DNA of 64,000 nt, from NCBI GenBank assembly GCA_947596085.1, contig CANQEW010000008.1:1-64000 (forward strand), read 5' to 3'. The notes under the pieces were generated by a model that searched no databases, was not told the origin of the DNA, and saw only the letters and a program-made list of their open reading frames with translations. Below are positions 44,017 through 51,770 of the stretch, one piece after another (positions within the stretch are counted from its first letter, which is position 1; each line of letters opens with the position of its first letter). The position numbers were made by a program, and so were the translations under genes. The DNA is from an uncultured Clostridia bacterium. Lineage in GTDB: Bacteria; Bacillota; Clostridia; Christensenellales; Aristaeellaceae.

Positions 44017-45152
44017 AGCGCGAGGATTGGCGGAGCGCCATCGGCGGCGCGGACGAGGAGTTCCACCGGCAGCTGCTCGCGGCGCTGGACGGATTGGAGG
44101 AAAAGAAAGTGAAGAATCGACATAAGTATTCGGCGCTGCTGATCGCGGCGATTGTGATGGCGCTGCTGGCGGGCGGCGCGTATGCCGCCGCCAGGCTGGG
44201 CGTATTGGATTACTTCGAGAGATTCGCGGAGCCCATCGTGCCGCTGGAGGGCGCGGAGGAATTGGTGGACACCGGCCTGGGAACGGTGGAGAACGAGCTG
44301 GTGAAGATGACGGTGGAGGAGTTGGCCTTCGACGGCCGCAGCGCCGTAGTGCAGCTCTGCTTCACGCCGAAGCAGCCGGAGAAGTACGCGCTGGGAAGCG
44401 ACATGATGGAGTTCGAGCCGATGGACGTCTACGAGACCGAGACGGTGGAGGAGGAAGGCGGAGCCTGGGAATGGGAGCGCGTGCTGCGCCGCAAGGACGG
44501 CAGGCAGGAGGTCAACTGTCGGGCAAACATCACGCTGACGGACGAGGCAGGGCACGAGATTTGGATTGATAGCTGGATCGAGGGCGGCCTGCGCGAGGAC
44601 GGCAGCATCGTGATCCAGGGCGAAGGCACCGGCGAGGAGGCGCTGAGCGGGGAAGTTACGCTGCAAGTGGAGCCGTATTCGATCGTGCTGGAGGATTGGG
44701 ACGAGGAGAAGAATGAGCGGCCGAGCACGCGGGTGCCCATCGACGCGCTCGTCGTTCCGATCGAGCGAAGGGACGTGCAGATGGAGTATTCGCTGATTCC
44801 GCAGGGCAAACTGGAGCGGGTGGAGATCGTCTCCGCAGAGCTGCGCCTGACGCCCCTGCTGGGCTATCTGAGCGTGGAGTATAAGTACGATTCGTTGCCG
44901 GACGAGGACATGGGCATCGACTTCCACGTCTATGATGCAGACGGCGAACGCGTAGCCGTGCAGGGGGGAAGCCGGTCCGAGGTGGGCGACGCCTGGCGGC
45001 TGCAGCTGGAGATTCAGTCCTTCGATGAGGTGCCGGATAAATTTTACCTCGAACCGAAGGTGATCGGTGAGGATAAGACCCTCGGCAAAATCGAGTGCGA
45101 CGTGGTCGAGGCGGATTCCTGTTCAGTGGGCAGCGGGAAGGCGAAAGGTTAG
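44013..45152 (+). CDS. Membrane protein with DUF4179-like ectodomain, probable anti-sigma factor
   Basis: A 379-residue protein with a short cytosolic N-terminus (1-36), one transmembrane helix (about 40-60) and a large extracellular domain. The layout fits DUF4179/RsiV-like anti-sigma proteins that pair with an ECF factor encoded just upstream. The cytosolic part (EDWRSAIGGADEEFHRQLLAAL) would hold the sigma factor. The extracellular signal is unknown. This call rests on gene order and topology. Confidence 0.7.
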   Translation: MKREDWRSAIGGADEEFHRQLLAALDGLEEKKVKNRHKYSALLIAAIVMALLAGGAYAAARLGVLDYFERFAEPIVPLEGAEELVDTGLGTVENELVKMTVEELAFDGRSAVVQLCFTPKQPEKYALGSDMMEFEPMDVYETETVEEEGGAWEWERVLRRKDGRQEVNCRANITLTDEAGHEIWIDSWIEGGLREDGSIVIQGEGTGEEALSGEVTLQVEPYSIVLEDWDEEKNERPSTRVPIDALVVPIERRDVQMEYSLIPQGKLERVEIVSAELRLTPLLGYLSVEYKYDSLPDEDMGIDFHVYDADGERVAVQGGSRSEVGDAWRLQLEIQSFDEVPDKFYLEPKVIGEDKTLGKIECDVVEADSCSVGSGKAKG

Positions 45153-45197
45153 GAAGAGAAAGCGATGCTGCGCATTTAGCGCGGCAGCAGAGGGGAA

Positions 45198-45324
45198 GAA
45201 TCGTCAAACTAAGTACAACAGTTTGAGAGTTTGAGTTCCCATAAATCCGCAGGAGAAGGGAAGTTTAAGACCTTGCGAGGCCTGGCGTTAAGAAGCGCCA
45301 GGTTTCGTTTTAGGGTGGCAGTGC
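45198..45324. repeat. Left inverted repeat of the mobile island (IS30-type 3' end)
   Basis: This 127-bp segment is the reverse complement, with about 15 differences, of 47346-47472. Both copies are the 3' end of an IS30-family element, covering the last 40 codons of the transposase and the terminal sequence. Weaker similarity continues about 8 bases outward. Confidence 0.85.
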
Positions 45325-45328
45325 GGCA
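45209..45328 (-). pseudogene. IS30-family transposase, C-terminal fragment
   Basis: Only the last 40 codons remain (TATLKRNLALLNARPRKVLN... to SNCCT and a TAG stop). This is the conserved C-terminal IS30 motif region. The sequence is cut at about 45328, where the IS256-type end begins. Confidence 0.8.
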
Positions 45329-45617
45329 GTATTCAAGATTTTCTGTAAAGTAAGGAACCGCGACACGCAAATGATTTCCGGAGTCAGTGGTCAGAGCCAG
45401 CAGGGAACCGCAAACGCAGCCACCGCGACAGCGGCCTGGCCCTGGCAGGTTGCCCGGGGAAATGCGAAAATGGATGACCGACCCGAAGACATTGAAGCCT
45501 GTGATTCCCATCGCCGTCGGTAAAGACAGCATAGCATTTCCCCGATGTTCTGTCAAGGCTGGCGTCGATTGACGCTGGCCTGCAGGCATCCTGCCCGGCA
45601 CTCAGCCGAATTCCGGC

Positions 45618-46281
45618 TCAGTTTCGGCTCGGCCTGCCGGGATACATGATATTCAACTCCGCGTAGACCTGCCCCCAGTTCCGAACGGACAGGGTCCTCT
45701 TTTTCGTAAGTTCCCAGGTCGCAAGGTAGAGCGCCCTGGCGAGAGCCGTAGCGTTGGGAAAGACCGTCCGGCCACGATTCAACCGGCGAAAGCCGCTGTT
45801 CAGGCAACACCGCACAGTAAGGTGGGAGGTTGGAAACCCGAAGGGTTTCCAAGTCGGCCTTTCGCCGACCGGCTCGGTCGAATCGAAGATTCGAGCGATC
45901 CGCCTCGGCAGGCGAATGAGTTTTTCGTCAGATGTGCTTGCAAATTTCGCAGGCTTGCTGGTTGCAAGTCAAGAAATTTGCAAGTGCAGATGGCGGAAAA
46001 GGCATCCCCTGATGCGCCGCCGTTCTGTACGGTGTTGCCTGAAGACTCTCTATGGCATTGGTGGTGTACATGACCTTCCGGGCGGTCTGGGAGAACTTGA
46101 ACATGGGGCTGATGCAGTCCCAGTTGGCGCTCCAGCGCTTCATGCTGCCGGGATACTTGGTCTCCCATGCCGTTCTGACCTCGTCCAGGCAGGCCAGGGC
46201 GGTCTGTTCGTCCGGGGCGTGGTAGACCGTCTTGATGTTCCGCTTCTCTTCACTCATCCCGTTTTTCCTTTTTCTGCCCAT
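45618..46281 (-). pseudogene. IS256-family transposase, internally deleted and interrupted
   Basis: The reading frame starts like an IS256 transposase (GRKRKNGMSEEKR after AGGAGGG) but jumps straight to the C-terminal third (VYHAPDEQTALACLDEV, then KYPGSMKRWSANWDCISPMF and VMYTTNAIESL). After the 245-bp insertion the gene resumes with GFRRLNRGRTVFPN, LYLATWELTKK and NWGQVYAELNIMYPGR. The catalytic acidic residues of the missing part are absent, so it cannot transpose itself. Confidence 0.8.
45799..46043. mobile_element. MITE-like non-coding insertion (245 bp)
   Basis: The insertion splits the IS256-type transposase gene between codons for IESL and NSGF. Its ends are 19-bp inverted repeats starting TTCAGGCAACACCG with one mismatch (C/T). 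Inside are several hairpins, such as GGAAACCC-GGGTTTCC and a 12-bp stem CTTGCAAATTTC with GAAATTTGCAAG. No coding capacity is seen. A short 2-base target duplication (CT) is possible. Confidence 0.75.
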
Positions 46282-46406
46282 ACGTTTCCCTCCTGTGATG
46301 TCTCTGTTCTATCACAGTCCCTTGTCTTTTACAGAAAATGTTGAACAGGCTCGGAAAGGTGAAGCCAGCGATTTCGAAAGTTTCATCGAAAATGTCGTTC
46401 GTTTTT

Positions 46407-46563
46407 GTATCAATTCCCATAAGGGAATGGTGAAGATTCAATGAAAAAGTTACAGGGGAGTTTGACTGGAGTGTATCAATTCCCATACAGGAATGGTGAT
46501 GACAAGACTGACGCTACGTTTGCACTTCTTGCAACAGTATCAATTCCCATAAGGGAATGGTGA
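46407..46563 (-). CRISPR. Three-repeat CRISPR remnant without cas genes
   Basis: A 27-base repeat, which on the plus strand begins GTATCAATTCCC and ends GGGAATGGTGA, occurs at 46407-46433, 46473-46499 and 46537-46563. Spacers are 39 and 37 bases and unrelated. The outer copies are identical; the middle one has two substitutions. The repeat has a partly palindromic core (ATTCCCATAAGGGAAT). A promoter and AT-rich leader on the right imply transcription leftward, giving a repeat that ends GAATTGATAC. A weak match to a repeat end (GGAAAGGTGAAG, 46353-46364) borders the IS256 end and may be a fourth, truncated repeat. Confidence 0.7.
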
Positions 46564-46740
46564 AGAACAGCAAAATGACTATTTTCATATATATTATATT
46601 GCAAAATGGGTCCAAAAGTCAAGTGTTTTGGAATGTTTTGCAGAACATGATTTTTTGGGCAGTTCCCTGTAAGCCGCTTTATTTCTGCATTTTCCCGGGA
46701 TTGCAAAAATTTAAGAATTACCTTCTGCATTTTTCACTGA
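46564..46740 (-). promoter_or_regulatory. AT-rich CRISPR leader with promoter
   Basis: This stretch is far richer in AT than the rest of the window. On the minus strand TTGACT (46622-46617) and TATAAT (46598-46593) are 18 bases apart, placing a transcript start about 20-25 bases before the first repeat. No gene is seen here or in 46741-46811. Confidence 0.6.
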
Positions 46741-46811
46741 ATCATGCGTTAAAGACGCAGTTCTTTCCCCTGAATACCACTCGGAATGGTTGGATAATAA
46801 AGAAATTCGTC

Positions 46812-47472
46812 TTCCGCAATTTTCCAACTTCGAAAGGGAAATGCTCCACTCATCGGCCGGGACGCAAGCACGGTATCGCGGGAGCTGCGGCGCAAGGGGA
46901 AGAGCCACGGAAAGGTGGAAAAGCGAGGGAAATACAACCGCGCAAAATCCATCCGCAAGCGGGATAAGAGTGTATATCGCCGCGAGGAGGCAGGACACTG
47001 GGAAGCGGACACGGTGGTGAGCGGCTGGGGAAAAGTACGGTCTGCTTCGCCTTCCTGGCGGAGAGAAAAACTCGTTATTACATCGTCGTGAAAATCCCGA
47101 ACCGGAAGGCAGAGACCATGGAGAATGCCCTGGTGAGCATGCTCTCTCAGTTCCACCCTCTCTCGTCAAAACCATTACTTGCGACAGAGGACCAGAGTTC
47201 GCCAACTGGGAAAACATTGAAAAACGGTTGCACTGCGAGGTCTACTTCGCGGACCCCTACTGTGCATGGCAGAAAGGCACGAATGAAAACAGCAACGGCC
47301 TGCTTCGCAAGTTCTATCCCAAAGGTAGAAACTTATCTCGCGTCAGCACTGCCACCCTAAAGCAAAACCTGACGCTTCTCAACGCCAGGTCTCGCAAGGT
47401 CTTAAACTTCCTTTCTCCTGCGGATTTATGGAAGCTCGAACTCTCGAACTGTTGCACTTTGTTTGACAATTC
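46812..47472 (+). pseudogene. IS30-family transposase, multiply broken
   Basis: Conserved IS30 blocks appear in order but in different frames: QFSNFEREML, GRDASTVSRELRRKGK, SVYRREEAGHWEADTVV, RKTRYYIVVKIPNRKAETM, FADPYCAWQKGTNENSNG and LLNARSRKVLNFLSPADLW. At least two frameshifts separate them. The segment RELRRKGKSHG looks like a deletion join between the N-terminal helix-turn-helix and a central motif. The original TAG stop has become TTG, so the frame runs on past the element end. Confidence 0.85.
47346..47472. repeat. Right inverted repeat of the mobile island (IS30-type 3' end)
   Basis: Reverse-complement partner of 45198-45324, the same length (127 bp). It ends 35 bases before the penicillin-binding-protein stop codon, so the island reaches almost into that gene. 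Confidence 0.85.
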
Positions 47473-47506
47473 ACTCCCTTCTGGGGGACGGCGGAGGGGT
47501 TTTCAG

Positions 47507-49825
47507 CTACGCGCCAAAGAGCTTATTGAGCAGTCCAGCCGGCGAATAGGTCACGCTGGCGCTCTCGGGGCCGGTGAGCGCCGTGCCCGCCTCGTAGAGC
47601 AGGCGGTGGCGGGGCAGGATCGAATAGCTCTGCGTGGCGTTCACGTCCGCTTCCGAATCCGCCCAGACGATCACGCTGCCCGGCTCCGCGCGCAGCGTTG
47701 CGGCGACCTCCGTATCGTCCCCAATCCTGCGCAGCACCAGATAGTCCGCCTCGGCGCTCTTCGAGGTGAAGGCCAGCGCGGGCGGATCGCCGGGGGACGA
47801 GAGCAGGCGCAGATCGTCCACCATCTCCGGCGCGTCCCAGAGGCTGCTGGTCTGCTGCGGGATTCTGTCCTCGGGGAACCACTCCACCTGTGTGTAGCTC
47901 GGCGGCGTGTTGACCGCCGCCAGCGCCACGACCTGAGAATCGTCCAGCGCCGCGCGATCGATGCGCAGGGGAATGAGCCCCTCCGGTGCCTCAAACCCGC
48001 GTCCGTCGAGGCTGCCGGAAACGCTTTGAAGAAACTTCGCGCAGAGCTGGGCGGGATAGCTGCTGCCGCCGGCGTAGTCCGGCAGCGCGTGCTCGGGACC
48101 CGGCTCGTCGAAGCCCATCCACACCGCGAGCGCGATCTCCGGCGTGCAGGCCGCGGTCCAGATGTCCCGGTTGCCGCCGCCCGATTCGCCCACGGTGCCC
48201 GTCTTGCCCGCCACGGGGATGCCGGAGGCGGAGAGCGCCTTGGCGCTGCCGCTGGCGGCGGCGGTTTCGAGCATGTCGGTCACGAGGAAGGCGGTTTGCG
48301 CGCTGACGGCGCGCTCCGTCGCGGGCGGGGCCTCGTAAAGCACGCGGCCGAAGCGGTCGGTGATGCGGCGCACGGCGTGGGCCTCCACCCGCGTGCCGCC
48401 GTTGGCCAGCGCGCCGTAGGCGGCGCAAAGCTGGGCGGGGGATACGCCGTCGGTCATCGAACCCAGCGCCAGCGAAAGGTTTACGTCCCGCGCGGAGAGC
48501 GGTATGCCGAAGTTGGCGATGGTTCTCCGCACGGCGGGGACGCCCACCAGCTCGGCCAGATCCACCGTCGCCACGTTCAGCGAGCGCGAGAGCGCCTCCC
48601 GCAGCGTCACCGTGCCGTAGTAGTTGCCGCCCGCGTTGCCTGGGTTGTAGCCCCCGGCGAACTCCCGCCGCACGTCCTGGATCATCGAGACGGGCAGGAA
48701 GCCCTTCTCCTCGATGGCGGCGGCGTAGGTGGATACGGGCTTGATGGCGGAGCCGGGCTGGCGGCGGGTCTGGGTGGCACGGTTGAGGCCCCGGCGCACC
48801 TCGTATTCGCGCCCACCCACCACGGCGGCGATCTCGCCCGTGGCGGGATCCAGCGCGATCAGCGCGGCCTGCGCGGGCGTGCCGTCTGCGGCGGGGTCTG
48901 GGAAGTTCGCGCCGTCGGCGAACAGATCCATGGCGGCGCGCTGGAATTCGGGCCGCAGCCCGGTGTAGATGTGATAGCCGCCGGCGACGACCTCCTCCGC
49001 CTCCAGGTCGAGCGCCGCCTGCGCCTCCGCGAGCACCTGGTCCATGTACCAGTCATTCGCGCCGTCGCTCTTCTCCTCGGGAGCCAGGGACAGCGGCTCG
49101 GCGGCGGCCCGAGCGCGCGCCTCCCGCGTGATCGCGCCGGTCTCCTCCATGGCGGAGAGCACGTAGTCGCGGCGCTTCAGCGCGTTCTCCGGGTGCAGGT
49201 GGGGCGCGTAGTTGGAGGGGGATTTGATGACTCCGGCCAGGAGCGCGCCCTCCGCGACGGTCAGGTCCTCCACATCCTTGCCGAAGTAGGTTCGCGCCGC
49301 CGCGCCGATGCCGTAGGCGCCGTGGCCGAAGTAGACCGTGTTCAGGTAGGCCTCGAGGATTTCATCCTTGCTGAGCTCCTTCTCCAACTGGCTCGCCAGC
49401 ACGATCTCCTGCACCTTGCGGGAGATCGTCTTTTCGCTGGTGAGGTGGGTGAGCTTGATCAGCTGCTGGGTGATCGTGGACGCGCCCTGCTTCAGACTCA
49501 GCGTGCGCAAGTCCTGCCACAGCGCGCCCAGGATGCGCTTGAAGTCGAAGCCGTGGTGCGCGTAGAAGCGCTGGTCCTCGGCGGCGATGAATGCCTGCGC
49601 CACCGGCGCGGGCACCCGGGCAAGCTCCACATAGTCCCGCGGGCGCGCGGCGTAGAGCGCGCCCACCTCCGCGCCGGCGGCGTCGTATACGGTCGTGCTG
49701 CGGGGCGTGGCGCGGATGCGGTCAATGTCGAGGCGCTGCCAGGAGGGGAAATCCAGCTCCCACACGAACCAGCCCAATCCCAGCGTCAGCAGCGCGATAA
49801 GCGCGACGCCCAACCATTTGCGCAT
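47507..49825 (-). CDS. Class A penicillin-binding protein (PBP1A type)
   Basis: A bifunctional peptidoglycan synthase of 772 residues. One N-terminal transmembrane helix (about 5-25) precedes the GT51 glycosyltransferase domain (about 55-235: EDQRFYAHHGFD, GASTITQQLIK, EAYLNTVYFG) and the transpeptidase domain (about 290-600: active serine in RQPGSAIKP, SLN at SRSLN, and KTG in AGKTGT). The last 120 residues form an extra domain with no clear assignment. All catalytic motifs are intact, so the neighbouring IS debris did not damage the gene. Confidence 0.93.
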   Translation of the reverse strand: MRKWLGVALIALLTLGLGWFVWELDFPSWQRLDIDRIRATPRSTTVYDAAGAEVGALYAARPRDYVELARVPAPVAQAFIAAEDQRFYAHHGFDFKRILGALWQDLRTLSLKQGASTITQQLIKLTHLTSEKTISRKVQEIVLASQLEKELSKDEILEAYLNTVYFGHGAYGIGAAARTYFGKDVEDLTVAEGALLAGVIKSPSNYAPHLHPENALKRRDYVLSAMEETGAITREARARAAAEPLSLAPEEKSDGANDWYMDQVLAEAQAALDLEAEEVVAGGYHIYTGLRPEFQRAAMDLFADGANFPDPAADGTPAQAALIALDPATGEIAAVVGGREYEVRRGLNRATQTRRQPGSAIKPVSTYAAAIEEKGFLPVSMIQDVRREFAGGYNPGNAGGNYYGTVTLREALSRSLNVATVDLAELVGVPAVRRTIANFGIPLSARDVNLSLALGSMTDGVSPAQLCAAYGALANGGTRVEAHAVRRITDRFGRVLYEAPPATERAVSAQTAFLVTDMLETAAASGSAKALSASGIPVAGKTGTVGESGGGNRDIWTAACTPEIALAVWMGFDEPGPEHALPDYAGGSSYPAQLCAKFLQSVSGSLDGRGFEAPEGLIPLRIDRAALDDSQVVALAAVNTPPSYTQVEWFPEDRIPQQTSSLWDAPEMVDDLRLLSSPGDPPALAFTSKSAEADYLVLRRIGDDTEVAATLRAEPGSVIVWADSEADVNATQSYSILPRHRLLYEAGTALTGPESASVTYSPAGLLNKLFGA

Positions 49826-49949
49826 AGAGATCCCACCTTTGCCTTTGCTGAGGGTAGCTTTGCCGAAAAGCGGGCGAATTAGACATTTCTTCCGGAAAGG
49901 ACTGTCGAACGCTCGCGCGCATCCGAAAAAAGCAGTGCGCTTTCGCGGC

Positions 49950-49975
49950 AGGAGGCGACACGCCCGGCGGTGAAT
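49950..49975 (+). promoter_or_regulatory. Candidate sigma-H promoter of the spoIIA operon
   Basis: AGGAGGC (49950-49956) and TGAAT (49971-49975) are 14 bases apart and resemble the sigma-H consensus (AGGANNT and GAAT). The Bacillus subtilis spoIIA operon is sigma-H dependent. The -35 match is imperfect. Confidence 0.45.
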
Positions 49976-50000
49976 TCCTCTCTCCGGGAGGATGAGAGCT

Positions 50001-50306
50001 ATGTTGGACTATGAACGCAAGCGGCAGACGCTCATCGTGCGGCTGGCGGACGAGCTGGATCACAGCGCCGCCGCGCGCATGCGCGGGGAACTGGACGAAC
50101 TGCTGCGGGACGGAAGCATCCGCTCCCTGGTGTTCGATCTGCGGAATCTGAATTTCATGGACAGCTCGGGCATCGGCTTCATCATCGGCCGCTACAAGCT
50201 GATGGCGCGCCGGGGCGGCAGCGTGGCGGTGATGAACGCCGACCGCCGCATGGATCGGATCTTTGAGATGGCGGGGCTGTACGAGCTGGTGGAGCGCATG
50301 GCGTAG
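50001..50306 (+). CDS. spoIIAA: Anti-sigma-F factor antagonist SpoIIAA
   Basis: SpoIIAA frees sigma-F by binding SpoIIAB. The 101-residue STAS protein has LADELDHSAAARMRGELDE and the phosphorylated serine in NFMDSSGIGFIIGRYK. The ATG at 50001, nine bases after GGAGG, is preferred to the ATG at 49992 that directly abuts it. Confidence 0.95.
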   Translation: MLDYERKRQTLIVRLADELDHSAAARMRGELDELLRDGSIRSLVFDLRNLNFMDSSGIGFIIGRYKLMARRGGSVAVMNADRRMDRIFEMAGLYELVERMA

Positions 50307-50317
50307 AGGAGGGCATT

Positions 50318-50773
50318 ATGAAAAGCTTGAACGAAATCCGGCTGGACTTTCCGGCGATCCCCGAGAACGAGGGGCTCGCGCGCATGGTGGTGAGCGCGTT
50401 TCTGCTGCCGCTGAACCCGACCGTCGAGGAGCTGGCGGACGTCAAGACCGCCGTTTCCGAGGCGGTGACGAACGCCATCGTGCACGGCTACGCGGAGCGC
50501 GAGGGCGTCGTGCGCCTGCGCGCGGACTACCGGGAGGACGGGCTTTTGACCGTGGACGTGTGCGACCGCGGCTGCGGCATCGCGGACGTGGCGCGGGCGC
50601 GCCAGCCATTCTTTACCACGCTGGAGGGCGAGGAGCGGAGCGGCATGGGATTTACGGTGATGGAGAGCTTCATGGACGGCGTGGAGGTGAAGTCCGCGCC
50701 GAACGTGGGCACGACGGTGCGGCTGACGAAGCGGCTGCTGACGCGCGAGGAGCCCATCGCGCGGCGCGCCTGA
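50318..50773 (+). CDS. spoIIAB: Anti-sigma-F factor and serine kinase SpoIIAB
   Basis: SpoIIAB holds sigma-F inactive and phosphorylates SpoIIAA. The 151-residue GHKL protein has NIVHGY-type N-box (AVTNAIVHGY), CDRGCGIAD and a GMGFTVMESFMD ATP-lid motif. It starts 12 bases after spoIIAA with GAGGAGGG upstream. Confidence 0.95.
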   Translation: MKSLNEIRLDFPAIPENEGLARMVVSAFLLPLNPTVEELADVKTAVSEAVTNAIVHGYAEREGVVRLRADYREDGLLTVDVCDRGCGIADVARARQPFFTTLEGEERSGMGFTVMESFMDGVEVKSAPNVGTTVRLTKRLLTREEPIARRA

Positions 50774-51495
50774 GCGCGGACCGGTACGAAGGAACGCTCG
50801 AAAAACTCGCGCGCGCCCGGGCGGGGGATGCGCGGGCGCGGGAGGAGGCGGTGGAGGAAAACCTGCCGCTGGTGCACTACGTGCTGCGCCGCTTCCGCGA
50901 CCGGGGCGCGGAATACGAGGACCTGTACCAGTACGGCTGCATCGGGCTGGTGAAGGCGGTGGACCGCTTCGATCCGAGCTTTCATGTGCGCTTCTCCACT
51001 TACGCGGTGCCCATCATACTGGGCGAGGTGCGGCGCTACCTGCGTGACGACGGCCCGGTGCACGTGTCGCGCACCATCCACGACAACGCGGCTGCCGTCG
51101 AGCGCTTTCGGGAGGCGTTCGCGCGGGATCACGCGCGCGAGCCCACTGTGGGCGAGATCGCCGAGGGCGCGGGGCTCTCCCGGGAGGACGCGGTGCTGGC
51201 GCTCAACGCCAACCGGCGCGTGCGCTCGCTCAGTGAGCCGGCGGGGCCCGACACGGAGCTGCGGCTGATGGACGTGCTCGGTTCGGATACCATGGAGCGC
51301 GTGGACAGCCGGCTCACGCTCGCACGGCTGCTGTGCGAGCTCGCGCCCGAGGAGCGGATGATCATCGTGCGGCGGTACTTTCAATCCCACACCCAGTCCG
51401 CCATCGCGCGGGATATGGGCATCTCGCAGGTGCAGGTCTCCCGGCTCGAGAGCCGCATTCTCAAGCGGATGCGCGCGCGGGCGGAGGGGGAGTGA
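50770..51495 (+). CDS. sigF: RNA polymerase sporulation sigma factor SigF
   Basis: The first forespore sigma factor. It has region 2 (DLYQYGCIGLVKAVDRFD, FSTYAVPIILGEVRRYLRD), region 3 and region 4.2 (SHTQSAIARDMGISQVQVSRLE). Homology starts by YEGTLEKLARARAGD, yet the frame has no ATG, GTG or TTG between the upstream gene and the GTG at 50851, which would remove part of region 2. The CTG at 50770, which overlaps the spoIIAB TGA as CTGA, would give 241 residues, close to known SigF length. Start assignment is therefore an inference; the gene identity is firm. Confidence 0.85.
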   Translation: MSADRYEGTLEKLARARAGDARAREEAVEENLPLVHYVLRRFRDRGAEYEDLYQYGCIGLVKAVDRFDPSFHVRFSTYAVPIILGEVRRYLRDDGPVHVSRTIHDNAAAVERFREAFARDHAREPTVGEIAEGAGLSREDAVLALNANRRVRSLSEPAGPDTELRLMDVLGSDTMERVDSRLTLARLLCELAPEERMIIVRRYFQSHTQSAIARDMGISQVQVSRLESRILKRMRARAEGE

Positions 51496-51599
51496 GACGC
51501 GGGAGCGCGGCGGCGCCGGGTCTTCGCCGATTCCGAGCGCGAGACGGTTGGATCGTCAGAGCCGCCTTGGCGCTGCACTCTCAAAAGTCCTGGCAAAAA

Positions 51600-51690
51600 C
51601 AATGTTTTGTCGAAATTTTTTCAATATTCGCATGAATGTTCGGAGAAATGACGGAAACGCATGTTTATTTTTCGACAATGTTCGTATTTT
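51600..51690 (+). promoter_or_regulatory. Cluster of PurR-box-like sites upstream of the BMP importer
   Basis: AATGTTCGGAGAA (51635-51647) and AATGTTCGTATTT (51677-51689) resemble the reverse of the Gram-positive PurBox (core CGAAC). Related but weaker copies, CAATGTTTTG (51600) and CAATATTCG (51622), lie upstream. A tentative promoter, TTGTAA (51709) and TGATAT (51731), follows. The rest of 51496-51770 shows nothing else. Confidence 0.4.
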
Positions 51691-51770
51691 AACCTTTCAT
51701 ACATGCGTTTGTAACCTTGCGAGTTTATCATGATATCGTACCCCAATGAAGAATTACGGAGGGAAAATCA

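Larger units (their letters stand above)
45330..46348 (-). mobile_element. IS256-family element, deletion derivative
   Basis: The ends are imperfect inverted repeats sharing ATTTTCTGTAAA (left 45330-45355, right 46318-46348). Between them lies a leftward IS256-type transposase gene with most of its N-terminal two thirds missing, interrupted by a MITE-like insertion. No target-site duplication flanks the ends, so the copy is rearranged. About 270 bases at the left end (45356-45617) hold no recognised gene. Confidence 0.65.

Noticed and set aside
46250-46730. Two small leftward proteins sharing the peptide HHSLMGIDT
   Set aside because: The shared peptide is the translation of the CRISPR-like repeat itself. 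The frames are artefacts of the array.
45153-47506. cas genes or a toxin-antitoxin pair beside the CRISPR remnant
   Set aside because: All recognisable coding debris belongs to IS30 and IS256 transposases. No Cas or toxin motif was seen in any frame.
47228-49882. Open frame of 884 codons on the plus strand overlapping the penicillin-binding-protein gene
   Set aside because: Only its first 80 or so codons are real (IS30 transposase end). The rest is antisense read-through caused by the lost stop codon and high GC content.
51496-51770. Purine riboswitch upstream of the nucleoside importer
   Set aside because: The conserved loop and junction sequences of the guanine/adenine aptamer were not found; only PurR-box-like repeats are visible.
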